From AG-339-G14 sp902553315 (GTDB lineage Bacteria; Pseudomonadota; Gammaproteobacteria; Magnimaribacterales; AG-339-G14), in assembly GCA_902553315.1 (NCBI GenBank), contig CACDKN010000006.1:1-64000 (forward strand): DNA of 64,000 bases, given 5' to 3'. How positions within the stretch are numbered: position 1 is the first letter of the stretch; every line of letters begins with the position of its first letter. Under the pieces are notes generated by a model that ran no database searches, had not been told where the DNA came from, and was given only the letters and a program-made list of their open reading frames with translations. Shown piece after piece: positions 17,484 through 26,506 of this stretch. Made by a program: the position numbers and the translations under genes.

Positions 17484-18904
17484 GTGTCAGAGTAATTTAA
17501 ATTGTCTAAATTTCCTTCATGGGAAGCTTTTGTCATTTTAACTTTGGAAAAAATAAAAAGTGCTAAGAGCCACAAACAAGTTGAGATAGATAAGGCATAA
17601 ATACCCACGCTAATTATTGTGCTGTTGTCCACTTCCCCAGCTACGGCTCCTGAGGGCCAAGAAGATAAGGATAATACTATTCCAGCTAAGAATGCGCCCG
17701 CTCCACTCATACACTTTGCTGCAAAAGATCTAGCTGCCAACAACGTACCTTCCATTCTTCTTCCAGTAATTTTTTCAACTTCCTCAACTGTGTCAAATAC
17801 CATCGAGCCTAAAGTGGTGTATGAAATTATTTGGGCAGCAACGCCTATCCAGTGACAAGCTAGAACAATAAAAAGAACATACGGAGTGTCGTTGGAAGGC
17901 ATTAAATTAAAAATTTTCATAAAAATTGCAAAATTTTCTGCAACGAAAGCAATTAAAAACATAAATATTATTGTGTTTCTCTTTCCATATTTTCCAGCTA
18001 AATAAGGAGAAATTAAAATACCTACAAAAGGTGTTAGAAATAAAGCCAAACCTATTGTCAAAATATTTAAAGGGGTGAATTCCCAAAAAAAGCTGTAATA
18101 GAACAAAGTAAGATTCGTAGAGATTCCAGATGCAACTGCAGTAATAATTCCTGCTAAAAATAATACTAAGTAATCTCTACTTACGGTCAGAGTCTCCCAT
18201 AATTGGCTCAAGGTATTCCTTATAGAAAGTTTATTTGGCTCAGGCGTGAATAAATCATCAATATGACGGTGAGTTCCTAAAGCAGTAACCATAATTGCAA
18301 TAAACATTACCACTCCACATGCTAATCCATATGATTGCCATGTTGAAGGTAGATATCTGGCGTCTGTTGTGCCCGTATAGCTGCTATAAACAACAAAAAT
18401 CCATAGAGAACACCAAACTGCAAGACCTCCCCACCATCCAAACCAGTATCTATAAGCAAGCAGAGAACTTCTTTCAATGTAATCTTTAGACAATTCAGGT
18501 CCTAGGGCCATACTGGGAATTTCGTAAAAAGTAATAGCTGTTCTAATAAAAATTCCAACTAAAAGTAAGTATGAAAATAATTGAAACTGGGTTAAATCCA
18601 ATGGAGGAATCCATAATACAAAAAAGGAAATACATACTGGTAATGCTGACAAATAAATGTAAGGATGCCTCCTGCCCCATTTTGTTTTTGTATTATCAGA
18701 AAAATAACCAACAAGAGGGTCAGAAATAGCATCAAAAACTAACATAAGAAGAATAGCTAATCCGGCTAAATCTGGAGACAACCCAAATACTTGTACATAA
18801 ACAAAAAGTAAAAAATAAGCAAAAGCATTGTCTTTAATACCAAACGCCATTGATCCAAAACCATAATAAAGTTTGGTGGAAACTGGTAATTTTGTATCTT
18901 TCAT
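17480..18904 (-). CDS. GPH-family sodium/glycoside-type MFS symporter (first copy)
   Basis: 474 residues with 12 predicted membrane segments. The cytoplasmic loop after helix 2 reads DAISDPLVGYFSDNTKTKWGRRHPY, and the second marker is YEIPSMALGPELSKDY, both diagnostic of the glycoside-pentoside-hexuronide:cation symporters. It is a paralogue of the symporter at 21921-23363, sharing the same loops. It starts 3 bases after the DUF3604 gene and overlaps bolA, so it closes the cassette with rhomboid and DUF3604. The transported compound need not be a sugar; this subgroup is poorly characterised. Confidence 0.88.
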   Translation of the reverse strand: MKDTKLPVSTKLYYGFGSMAFGIKDNAFAYFLLFVYVQVFGLSPDLAGLAILLMLVFDAISDPLVGYFSDNTKTKWGRRHPYIYLSALPVCISFFVLWIPPLDLTQFQLFSYLLLVGIFIRTAITFYEIPSMALGPELSKDYIERSSLLAYRYWFGWWGGLAVWCSLWIFVVYSSYTGTTDARYLPSTWQSYGLACGVVMFIAIMVTALGTHRHIDDLFTPEPNKLSIRNTLSQLWETLTVSRDYLVLFLAGIITAVASGISTNLTLFYYSFFWEFTPLNILTIGLALFLTPFVGILISPYLAGKYGKRNTIIFMFLIAFVAENFAIFMKIFNLMPSNDTPYVLFIVLACHWIGVAAQIISYTTLGSMVFDTVEEVEKITGRRMEGTLLAARSFAAKCMSGAGAFLAGIVLSLSSWPSGAVAGEVDNSTIISVGIYALSISTCLWLLALFIFSKVKMTKASHEGNLDNLNYSDT

Positions 18905-18907
18905 AGG

Positions 18908-21145
18908 TTATATTCTATTCACGTATATCGGAGAAGACCAAGCTCTTTCTTCAGAAGGGGCAAGACAATTATCATTTTTATCTGTTAAATAACTTCCATG
19001 ACAGATATTAACTTTGACACAATTTCCTTCGTCATCGTATTCACATCTTAAATTATCTCCATTTACTCTGAGAGAGGGTTCTTCAATTGCCCTTACATAA
19101 TAAACGCTGTCTCTTCCATCCTTTAAAAAGTCCTTGTCAGTAAATCTTATTTTACAACCTTCTTGACTTGGCTCGCATTCGAAAACTTTCCAAGCATCTT
19201 TGATTAAGGGTCCTATCGGTTCATCATTATAATTTTGTGGTGTAATTTTAACTACTTCAATTCTTGTGATGTTTCGTCTTTCTTCAGAAGGGTTAAAACA
19301 CTCACCTTTACATATTTTTTTCAATCTTTTCTCATCAGCATTGGATAAATTAAATTCAGGACAACCTGGTTTTTGTTTAAACGAACCAATAGCTTTTACT
19401 TCAAAAACGGGGTTTCTCTCAGAACTTATTTTACTTCCCATTGGAAAAGTTTCGGCAGTAGTTATCAAGTCAAACCATAAAAGAATTTGTGGACCACTTG
19501 TAGCGTAAGTTTCTTTATTTTTAAACCCTTCCCATATTCCTTCTCTAGATCTTGAATTTACATGCACAGCAGCAAGTCCGCCCGTAGTAAAGAAAGAAGA
19601 CTGTCTTTCAGCTTCATACATAGTTAGTTCGCTAGGAGTGTTAATTTCCTCTGGAATAACTCTCCTTGAGTCTATAGTTTTTTCTTCATAAGGAAAGAAA
19701 TTTAATCTAACGAATGGTGAAGCTGCACCGTTTGCTTCAGTTGTGAGTAATCTATCAATAGCTTTGTAACCCGTACCTGGTTTAGATCGATGGTTATCAC
19801 TTGAAGCGATAAATCCAAAATCAAATTGCACTATCTTATCTTCATAAAATTTTCTCGAAGCCAATGCATACTGAACTGATCCTTTTGGACGCATGTTAAA
19901 TGCTGGAACGAAACAATCGTTGCATTGCCCTGAATTCAGCCACTCCTCAGGTTCTACACTTGAAAGTGCCCAATGTCCGAAGTTACCTCCATCAATATAA
20001 TTTTTTTTGGCTAGTTCAGATTTTTCTAAACATAAACTCTCCTCTAAGCCTTCAGCTAGACACCTTTCTAAAACTATTTCACCAGCGCGCCAACAAGAAG
20101 GTAGATAATTTTTAGATGGAGGTGGACATATTGCAACAGAATTTTCAGTTTTCGTCGCCGACCAAGGTCTGTATTCTTCTGAGTTTCCATGCCCTGAGAA
20201 AACTTCTATAGAAATTTGACGATTCGGATCATGTTGATCAGATAATTGTTTATCCCAATTTGATTCAGCGGGTGTGTAATACCCCCAAGAATTCCCATGA
20301 GGTATCACAATTGAATCAGATTTTACGTCATCTAATACTTCAAATAGCTCTTTAGGAGATCTAACAGAGCGGTAACAATTTCTTGGGTCAGGATCCGACA
20401 TATCGCAATCCGGGTGGGCAAGAACCTCTTCAACGAAACTAATGAAATCTGCGTATCTTTGTCGATTAGAGAAATCAACCACGGATGAAGCAACCATATT
20501 TTGTTTAACCGTAGGTAAATTATCATTATCTCTAAATCCGTCAGATGCATAACCTGCAGCTCCATACGGAATTCCTGGTAATAAATCATTATCTGTTTCT
20601 AAAAAGAGAACGTTTTTATGACCATAATGCTCATCAATGTCTGGTGAGATTTGTGTCCATTCATATCCAACAAAACTTATAGTATCTTTCAAATTTTTAT
20701 TCTGATTTACTTTATTGCAATTCTGAACAGCTTTAATAGTTTCACCCCACTTCCTTGGGGTACTTCCTTCAGCATGATCTGTCATTACCCAAAAATCTAT
20801 TGCTGAACAAAATCTTGCATAATCGCAAGCGTCTGCCATTAAGTGAGGTCCATCGCCTTGACTATTCGGCAAGCTCCACAAGAATGCATCAAGAGAATGA
20901 GTAGAATGTACATGGGTATCACCAAATAAAATTTGAGTATCGCTTTGAGACACTTCTATTTGCGACTGAATTCTTGATTGGACTAATTCATCAGGATAAG
21001 AGGTTTTGATGTTGATACCTGAGTCTTCTAAAGAACCAAAAAAATTAAAATAGAAAGCAAAAAAATATAAAAAGGCAATCAATAAAAAAGAGAGGACCAA
21101 TCCTACTCCCCAAAATAAAAATCTTAATAAAATTCCTCTAATCAT
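18908..21145 (-). CDS. DUF3604 protein, membrane-anchored PHP-like metallohydrolase candidate
   Basis: 745 residues. A hydrophobic N-terminal segment (about 8-36) should anchor it, leaving the rest in the periplasm. Metal-binding motifs resemble the PHP/amidohydrolase pattern: DTHVH at 76-80, TDHAE near 123, IPHGNSW in the middle and SSDNHRSKPGTGY further on. Several cysteine pairs (for example CNDC, CPEF, CKGEC) lie in the C-terminal half and could form disulfides. DUF3604 genes are frequent in marine heterotrophs and have no agreed activity that I know of. Flanked by rhomboid and two symporters with a 4-base overlap to rhomboid. The fold assignment is inference from motifs. Confidence 0.85.
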   Translation of the reverse strand: MIRGILLRFLFWGVGLVLSFLLIAFLYFFAFYFNFFGSLEDSGINIKTSYPDELVQSRIQSQIEVSQSDTQILFGDTHVHSTHSLDAFLWSLPNSQGDGPHLMADACDYARFCSAIDFWVMTDHAEGSTPRKWGETIKAVQNCNKVNQNKNLKDTISFVGYEWTQISPDIDEHYGHKNVLFLETDNDLLPGIPYGAAGYASDGFRDNDNLPTVKQNMVASSVVDFSNRQRYADFISFVEEVLAHPDCDMSDPDPRNCYRSVRSPKELFEVLDDVKSDSIVIPHGNSWGYYTPAESNWDKQLSDQHDPNRQISIEVFSGHGNSEEYRPWSATKTENSVAICPPPSKNYLPSCWRAGEIVLERCLAEGLEESLCLEKSELAKKNYIDGGNFGHWALSSVEPEEWLNSGQCNDCFVPAFNMRPKGSVQYALASRKFYEDKIVQFDFGFIASSDNHRSKPGTGYKAIDRLLTTEANGAASPFVRLNFFPYEEKTIDSRRVIPEEINTPSELTMYEAERQSSFFTTGGLAAVHVNSRSREGIWEGFKNKETYATSGPQILLWFDLITTAETFPMGSKISSERNPVFEVKAIGSFKQKPGCPEFNLSNADEKRLKKICKGECFNPSEERRNITRIEVVKITPQNYNDEPIGPLIKDAWKVFECEPSQEGCKIRFTDKDFLKDGRDSVYYVRAIEEPSLRVNGDNLRCEYDDEGNCVKVNICHGSYLTDKNDNCLAPSEERAWSSPIYVNRI

Positions 21146-21921
21146 TTTCTTCTCTTTATCTCATTCTCTGATTTTTTTATAAAGTCTTGTAAAAAATTTT
21201 TACCAGAATTATTCATATTATCTTTGTCGCTAAAAACAGTCCATGCTGGGCTGGCTTTATGATTAAATAGTTTCGTTTCTTTCTTTTTAAAAAATGGAAT
21301 CAAGATCATCCCTGCAATAAATCCTCCAATGTGGGCGAAATAAGCTGTTCCACCTTCGGCATCTAAAGAAAAAGGAGCGCTAAAAAATTGACCAAATATC
21401 CAAAATCCTAAAACAATAAAAGCAGGCACTCTAATCATTTGAATAATTATTATTATAAAAATTAGACACTTTACGTTAGCTCTCGGATATAGAATTAAGT
21501 ATGCTCCAAGAACGCCCGCAATAGCCCCGCTTGCACCAACCATTGGTATGTTAGAAGTTGGATCAACTAAGCCTTGTGAAATTGCTGCAATACCTCCGCA
21601 TAAAAAATAAAAAATAATAAATCTAGTCTTCCCCATAGAATCTTCTACGTTATCTCCAAAGATCCAAAGGTAAAGCATATTGCCTCCTATATGGGCTAAA
21701 CCGCCATGGAGAAACATAGAAGTAATTATTGGAATATATGCTTCTATTGATAGGATTGAATTAAAAAAAGTATTTGGAACAAACCCGAGATTAACAAACA
21801 TCTCTTGGTTCATCTGCGCCAGATATTGCAAAACAAACGAAAAAATACAGAGGCCTATCAAACAATAAGTTATAAAAGGTTTATTTTTACTTGGATTCTC
21901 ATCAGAAATTGGAAAAAACAT
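21142..21921 (-). CDS. rhomboid-family intramembrane serine protease
   Basis: 259 residues, six membrane segments plus a soluble tail. The serine is Ser131 in GASGAIAGVLG, the dyad histidine His197 in AHIGGFIAGM, and the oxyanion residues His77 and Asn81 are in AHIGGNMLYLWIFGDNVED. All active residues are present, so a working protease is expected. Rhomboids cut transmembrane proteins within the inner membrane. It shares one base with the upstream symporter stop and four with the DUF3604 start. The N-terminal anchor of that neighbour is a conceivable substrate, which is inference only. Confidence 0.93.
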   Translation of the reverse strand: MFFPISDENPSKNKPFITYCLIGLCIFSFVLQYLAQMNQEMFVNLGFVPNTFFNSILSIEAYIPIITSMFLHGGLAHIGGNMLYLWIFGDNVEDSMGKTRFIIFYFLCGGIAAISQGLVDPTSNIPMVGASGAIAGVLGAYLILYPRANVKCLIFIIIIIQMIRVPAFIVLGFWIFGQFFSAPFSLDAEGGTAYFAHIGGFIAGMILIPFFKKKETKLFNHKASPAWTVFSDKDNMNNSGKNFLQDFIKKSENEIKRRK

Positions 21922-23363
21922 TAATTATCTCTATAACCTAAATCATCAATAGCTCTGTGAAATTTCTCTCGAGTAATATTATAAAATAAAAGACAAAAAA
22001 TACCCGCCAATGAAAGAATTGGTCCAATTATAGATTGGAAAATCACCAGTTCTCTAATGGGTTGGGCAATCTCTGTTTGAGACATATTAGTGTTATCAAA
22101 GCCAAAAAGTTGCATAACTATTCCTAAGAGAAAAATTCCAAATCCAGAAAGAATTTTTTGGATTAAATTTGGTCCAGACATGAAAACTCCCTCATCTCTC
22201 CTACCTGTATTAATTTGGCTATCTTCGACAATGTCATAAATCATTGAAATTACCAAAACAAAGCCCATTGCTCTCAGTGCATCAACTATCGAAGTATGAA
22301 TTATCATTATCCACCACAATGAGTCAGTTCCATTTAGAGGAAAAAAATCTATAAAGAAAATCCCGTCAAGTAATCTCAACCAAATTGGCAATGGATCAAT
22401 TATCAAACCAAGTGAAAAGACTGTAACAGCGATATTTTTCTTTTCTCTTCCAGCAGTTATAACAATCGCTAAAATTGCTCCTACAATAGTTGCAGCTCCT
22501 GCGATGACCGGAAAAAGAGAGATAGTTGAGGGTGTCCATTCCCAAAAGTAAGTATTTATATAAGTTGAGGTTCCACTGGTAATACCAATATTCAGTCCAT
22601 AAAAACCGCCCGCTAGAAGCATCACTAACCACGATCTATTAGAAAAACACTCAAATAATTCTTTTAGAAAATTATTAATAGAAAAGCTAGCTTGTGACTC
22701 AGCTTTGTGTAAATAAGGAATAAAACGATGAGTACTAAGCGCGGAAATTAAACCGAAAACTACAATTAAAAATCCGGATAATAAACCAAAGTACTTATAT
22801 CCATCTGGGTTTAAAAAAGCTTTATTGCCAGTAAACTCTTCAGTTTCAATTAAAAAGTAAGAATACATAACAAAAGTAACTGTCGTCCCTGCAACCACTG
22901 CGGCGACATATGCCCAACCATTTACAAAGTTTCGCTTATCGTAATCTTTGGTAAGTTCTGGTCCAAGTGAAGCTCTAGGAATTTCATAAAATGTCAAAGA
23001 AATTCTAATAATTAAAACTAAAATCAAAAGTTTCCAAAAGAGATAAGATTGTGAATAACTATTTGGTTCGGTGAATAAAAGATAAAAACTAACGCATAAA
23101 GGCAAAATGCTTGAATAAATAAAAGGATGTCTTCTACCCCATTTCGACCCAAACCTATCTGACCAAGCTCCTATCAATGGATCTGAAATTGCGTCGACGA
23201 CAAGGGCTATACCCAAAGCCAAAGAAGCCAAAATAGGATTTAAACCTAAAACTTGGTTATAAAAAATTAAGACCCAAGTTCCAAAAATTACAGCATTAAT
23301 TCCAATAACTCCAGAGCCTGAAGAATATAAAATAAGAGATAGATTAGAAACGAATTTCGTCAC
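21921..23363 (-). CDS. GPH-family MFS symporter (second copy)
   Basis: 480 residues, 12 predicted membrane segments. DAISDPLIGAWSDRFGSKWGRRHP and YEIPRASLGPELTKDYDKRN are the GPH marker loops, with the latter half carrying DIVEDSQINTGRRDEGVF, another family landmark. It is related to the 17480-18904 gene but clearly diverged, so the pair could carry different compounds or serve as import and export of one. It precedes rhomboid with a 1-base TAATG overlap. The upstream neighbour is the HD-domain gene, 27 bases away. Confidence 0.88.
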   Translation of the reverse strand: MTKFVSNLSLILYSSGSGVIGINAVIFGTWVLIFYNQVLGLNPILASLALGIALVVDAISDPLIGAWSDRFGSKWGRRHPFIYSSILPLCVSFYLLFTEPNSYSQSYLFWKLLILVLIIRISLTFYEIPRASLGPELTKDYDKRNFVNGWAYVAAVVAGTTVTFVMYSYFLIETEEFTGNKAFLNPDGYKYFGLLSGFLIVVFGLISALSTHRFIPYLHKAESQASFSINNFLKELFECFSNRSWLVMLLAGGFYGLNIGITSGTSTYINTYFWEWTPSTISLFPVIAGAATIVGAILAIVITAGREKKNIAVTVFSLGLIIDPLPIWLRLLDGIFFIDFFPLNGTDSLWWIMIIHTSIVDALRAMGFVLVISMIYDIVEDSQINTGRRDEGVFMSGPNLIQKILSGFGIFLLGIVMQLFGFDNTNMSQTEIAQPIRELVIFQSIIGPILSLAGIFCLLFYNITREKFHRAIDDLGYRDN

Positions 23364-23390
23364 TGAAGAATTAAACTAGAAATTAAAGCT

Positions 23391-23960
23391 TTATTCAGCT
23401 TTATAAATTGATTTCTTAGTTTGAGACAAAACTCTTTCCAACATTGGAATGAAGGTCTCTATCGGAAGAGTGTCATATTTAGGGTCAAAAGAATTTTGGT
23501 CGTATTTTGCGCAAAACTCAGCACAATCTTTCCAATATTCATGATCTTTATATTTATCTCTCATGTCTCTATCAAGACCCAAGAAATGAAAAAAATAATA
23601 TCCTTGAAAAATGCCGTGGTGTTTAAGAATCCAGAAATTTTTTTCTGAAATATAGGGCTCAAGTAAAGTCGCAGCAAAGTCAGCATGATTTGCAGGTGCT
23701 AGAATATCTCCGATGTCGTGAAGCAATGCACAGACTACATATTCCTCGTCTCTTCCATCCCTATAAGCTCTTGTTGCTGTTTGAAGACAATGGGTATATC
23801 TGTCAACTGCGAAACCTCCATGATCACCTTTCAACATTTCAAGATGCTCTAAGATCCTTTGTGGAAGTTCAGATGTATGAACCATTGCTGCTTCAACAAT
23901 TGGAACGTAGTCTTCAGCCGTTCCTTTTGTCATTTCTGTAAATTTAGCTGTCTTACTCAT
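23391..23960 (-). CDS. HD-domain protein, PhnZ/MIOX-like mixed-valent diiron oxygenase candidate
   Basis: 189 residues. The metal-ligand order is His57 (YTHCLQ), His81-Asp82 (LLHDIGD), His92, His114/His115, His125 region, and Asp154 (AKYDQ), the arrangement seen in PhnZ-type HD oxygenases, which cleave C-P or C-C bonds with two irons rather than hydrolysing phosphate esters. Length and the final WKDCAEFCAKYD segment also match PhnZ. The tyrosine and glutamate that gate the PhnZ iron site do not align clearly, so the substrate is probably different. A phosphohydrolase role is the alternative. The symporter gene follows 27 bases downstream. Confidence 0.75.
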   Translation of the reverse strand: MSKTAKFTEMTKGTAEDYVPIVEAAMVHTSELPQRILEHLEMLKGDHGGFAVDRYTHCLQTATRAYRDGRDEEYVVCALLHDIGDILAPANHADFAATLLEPYISEKNFWILKHHGIFQGYYFFHFLGLDRDMRDKYKDHEYWKDCAEFCAKYDQNSFDPKYDTLPIETFIPMLERVLSQTKKSIYKAE

Positions 23961-23967
23961 TATCTGA

Positions 23968-24408
23968 TTATATCTTTTTTAGTAGAGAAGCAAAAATATA
24001 TCCTCCAAGAAAACCAAAGATTATATGGAAGACCCATCCAAAAAAATATCTATTGCCAGCGATGATTTGTGTTTCAAACAATAATGCTACAGATAGATAT
24101 AAAACTGTTGCGACTGAAGCAGCACCTGCCAGACCGTAAGCAATTCTTTTATCAATCTTTATTACTGATAAAGCAACTTTAGAAACAATAAAAGCTACAA
24201 AAAACCCTACTGAATAAACTATGAAAAGGATCGGTGAAAAATATAGCCAATCATGAGATAAACTTTTAAATAAAATATCTATGCCAATCGATATCTCCCT
24301 TGAGCTTAACCAGTACAAATAAGAAACACTTGTGATTGGCACAGATAAAAAAACCGCTACTAATGTGCTAAAAAGAAAAATACTAACTAATTTAATTGTA
24401 AAAAGCAT
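23968..24408 (-). CDS. small integral membrane protein, unknown
   Basis: 146 residues from ATG at 24406-24408; a TTG 18 bases upstream is an in-frame alternative. Four hydrophobic segments are visible, near residues 5-30, 60-82, 88-112 and 120-142 with few charged residues between. I recognise no family motif. It ends 7 bases before the HD-domain gene on the same strand, so it heads the long minus-strand run. The start is 38 bases from the divergent sugar dehydrogenase start, so both promoters must lie in that gap or overlap coding sequence. Confidence 0.7.
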   Translation of the reverse strand: MLFTIKLVSIFLFSTLVAVFLSVPITSVSYLYWLSSREISIGIDILFKSLSHDWLYFSPILFIVYSVGFFVAFIVSKVALSVIKIDKRIAYGLAGAASVATVLYLSVALLFETQIIAGNRYFFGWVFHIIFGFLGGYIFASLLKKI

Positions 24409-24446
24409 AAAATGTAAAAAATCCAAATTATTTTTATAATATTAAT

Positions 24447-25526
24447 ATGAAAAAGACAATTGCCTTATTAATTTTATTTGTATCTTCAAATATTTTCGCC
24501 GAATATAAATTAGAAACTGTTATTGAGAAATTGGACTTCCCTTGGGAAGCAGTTTTTATTTCAAAAGAAGAGATTTTACTTACAGAGCTTCCTGGTAAAT
24601 TAAAGAAAATTAATCTTAAGACTAAAAAAATTATAGAAATTGAAAATGTCCCAAAAGTCTTGTTCAGAGGACAAGGTGGACTTTCTGGGATTGTTTTGCA
24701 TCCAAATTATTCGCAGAATGGTTGGATATATGTTAGTTATTCGAAAAAAGTAGCCAATGATAAAAATACCCTAGTTGTTGATAGGCTAAGAATCACAAAT
24801 AATTCCGTTACAGACATAGAAAATATATTTTCAGCTAAAGCTTTAAGAAATCCACCGGTTCATTACGGAGCAAAAATGGCATTTCTTGATGATAATTCTT
24901 TATTAATAACAAGTGGAGATGGTTTTGATTACAGAGAGCAGGCTCAAGATCTTGATAATCATTTCGGTAAAATAGTAAGAATCAAAGATAATGGCCAAAT
25001 CCCGTTAGACAATCCTTTTTTTGAGACAGAAAATCTCAAAGATATTTTTTCATTTGGTCACAGAAATATGCAAGGTTTAGTAGTGCTTTCCGATGGAAGG
25101 ATAATTGAACATGAACATGGACCTCAAGGTGGAGATGAAATTAATTTGATCGAAGCAGGAAAAAATTATGGTTGGCCTGTAATTACTTATGGCATTGATT
25201 ATTCAGGAGCATTAATTTCACCTTTTACAGAGATGAAAGGAATGGAACAGCCCCTTTTGCATTGGACTCCTTCAATAGCACCATCAAGTATGATGATCTA
25301 CAAAGGAACAAGATTTCCAAATTGGACTGATTCTTTGTTCGTATCAGCACTAGTTTCAAGAGATGTAAGAAAAATAAAATTTCTTGATGATGGTAATTTG
25401 GATGAAGAAATTCTTTTTTCTGAACTTAATTCTAGAATTAGAAATATTTTTGAATCTCCTGATGGCGACATTTACCTTCTAACCGATAAAGCAAATGCAA
25501 AAATAATTAAGGTAAATCCGATCTAA
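24447..25526 (+). CDS. PQQ-dependent sugar dehydrogenase (Asd/YliI-type)
   Basis: 359 residues with an N-terminal signal peptide (MKKTIALLILFVSSNIFA) sending it to the periplasm. The soluble glucose dehydrogenase-type six-bladed propeller is marked by LSGIVLHPNY, LLITSGDGFDYREQAQ, FGHRNMQGL, HGPQGGDEINLIEAGKNYGWP and the repeated blade ends. It would oxidise aldoses or related sugars using PQQ. PQQ synthesis genes are not in the window. The 3' end overlaps the convergent holB by 4 bases. The substrate is not readable, and some homologues act on other compounds. Confidence 0.9.
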   Translation: MKKTIALLILFVSSNIFAEYKLETVIEKLDFPWEAVFISKEEILLTELPGKLKKINLKTKKIIEIENVPKVLFRGQGGLSGIVLHPNYSQNGWIYVSYSKKVANDKNTLVVDRLRITNNSVTDIENIFSAKALRNPPVHYGAKMAFLDDNSLLITSGDGFDYREQAQDLDNHFGKIVRIKDNGQIPLDNPFFETENLKDIFSFGHRNMQGLVVLSDGRIIEHEHGPQGGDEINLIEAGKNYGWPVITYGIDYSGALISPFTEMKGMEQPLLHWTPSIAPSSMMIYKGTRFPNWTDSLFVSALVSRDVRKIKFLDDGNLDEEILFSELNSRIRNIFESPDGDIYLLTDKANAKIIKVNPI

Positions 25527-26506
25527 TTTAGATTTGAAAGTAAGCTTTTAATTTGAATTTTATTATTAAGTTTTACTCCTGAATTTAGATCAATCAATAT
25601 ATTTTGAATATTTTTAAAAATTTCTGAAAGATCGATCAAAGACTTTCTGTCTAGATTTAAATCAGAAGACAAAAAAGTAGCTTTAAAATTTGAATCGAGT
25701 CTTTTTTTAAATGACTCTAAAATAATTTTTGATAGCCAAATTAATTTTTCCTGTACTGAATCGTCGTCCCATTTTGAAGAAATTTTTTCGATCTCCTTAT
25801 ACGAACTTATATTTACTAAATCCTTAGAGAAATCTTCCCAACTTTCCCTTAAATCCTCTAATTTGACAGCGGAAAAATTAACAAGATCTTCTCCTTTTAA
25901 TAATTCATAATCTCTTTCGTCAATTTCTATTCTTTTTTCAGAAAAATATTCTTTTAAGCTTAATAGATCTGGAAATTTAATTTGTAAATGTGATAGACGA
26001 CTGAGAAGAGTTTTTTTCAGCAGAAACGGATTTGAAGAGATCAAGAAAATAAATGACTCCTTTGGAGGTTCTTCCAGAATTTTCAGGATAAAATTTTGTG
26101 ATTCGTCATTCATTAAATGTGCATTATTTATTACGAATACCTTTGATGATGATACTAGAGGAGTCTCAAACATTGAGTTAACAATTCCTTCATGTGAATC
26201 ATTTTTTTTCTTGTTTCCTCTTAACTGACCTATTTTAATTATTTTTGAACCAACTTCCTCCTCAATAAAATGATAATCAGGATGATTGCCAGATTGCATT
26301 AATTTACTAGCGTTACACTCGCCACAAGCTTCAAATAACTCGTTACTATTCTTGCAAAGGATTGACTCGCTTAAGACTCTAACTAAATCTTTTTTGCCTA
26401 GTCCATTTTCACCAGATATTAAGTATCCATGTGAAAGTGAATCCTTATTAAAAAAATTTAAATACTCTTTTAATAAAGGATTAATTTTTTCTTTTAAATC
26501 ATTCAA
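25523..26506 (-). CDS. holB: DNA polymerase III delta-prime subunit
   Basis: 327 residues, the clamp-loader subunit with a AAA+ fold: SGENGLGKKDL in place of the P-loop near residue 30, INNAHLMNDESQNFILKILEEPP sensor/arginine region, and RLSHLQIKFP. The zinc module reads C..C.EC..S, so the fourth cysteine (normally CxxCQLMQ) is a serine. The remaining three may still bind zinc weakly, or the site is lost. It overlaps tmk by 8 bases, the ancestral tmk-holB order of gammaproteobacteria. Confidence 0.9.
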   Translation of the reverse strand: MNDLKEKINPLLKEYLNFFNKDSLSHGYLISGENGLGKKDLVRVLSESILCKNSNELFEACGECNASKLMQSGNHPDYHFIEEEVGSKIIKIGQLRGNKKKNDSHEGIVNSMFETPLVSSSKVFVINNAHLMNDESQNFILKILEEPPKESFIFLISSNPFLLKKTLLSRLSHLQIKFPDLLSLKEYFSEKRIEIDERDYELLKGEDLVNFSAVKLEDLRESWEDFSKDLVNISSYKEIEKISSKWDDDSVQEKLIWLSKIILESFKKRLDSNFKATFLSSDLNLDRKSLIDLSEIFKNIQNILIDLNSGVKLNNKIQIKSLLSNLN

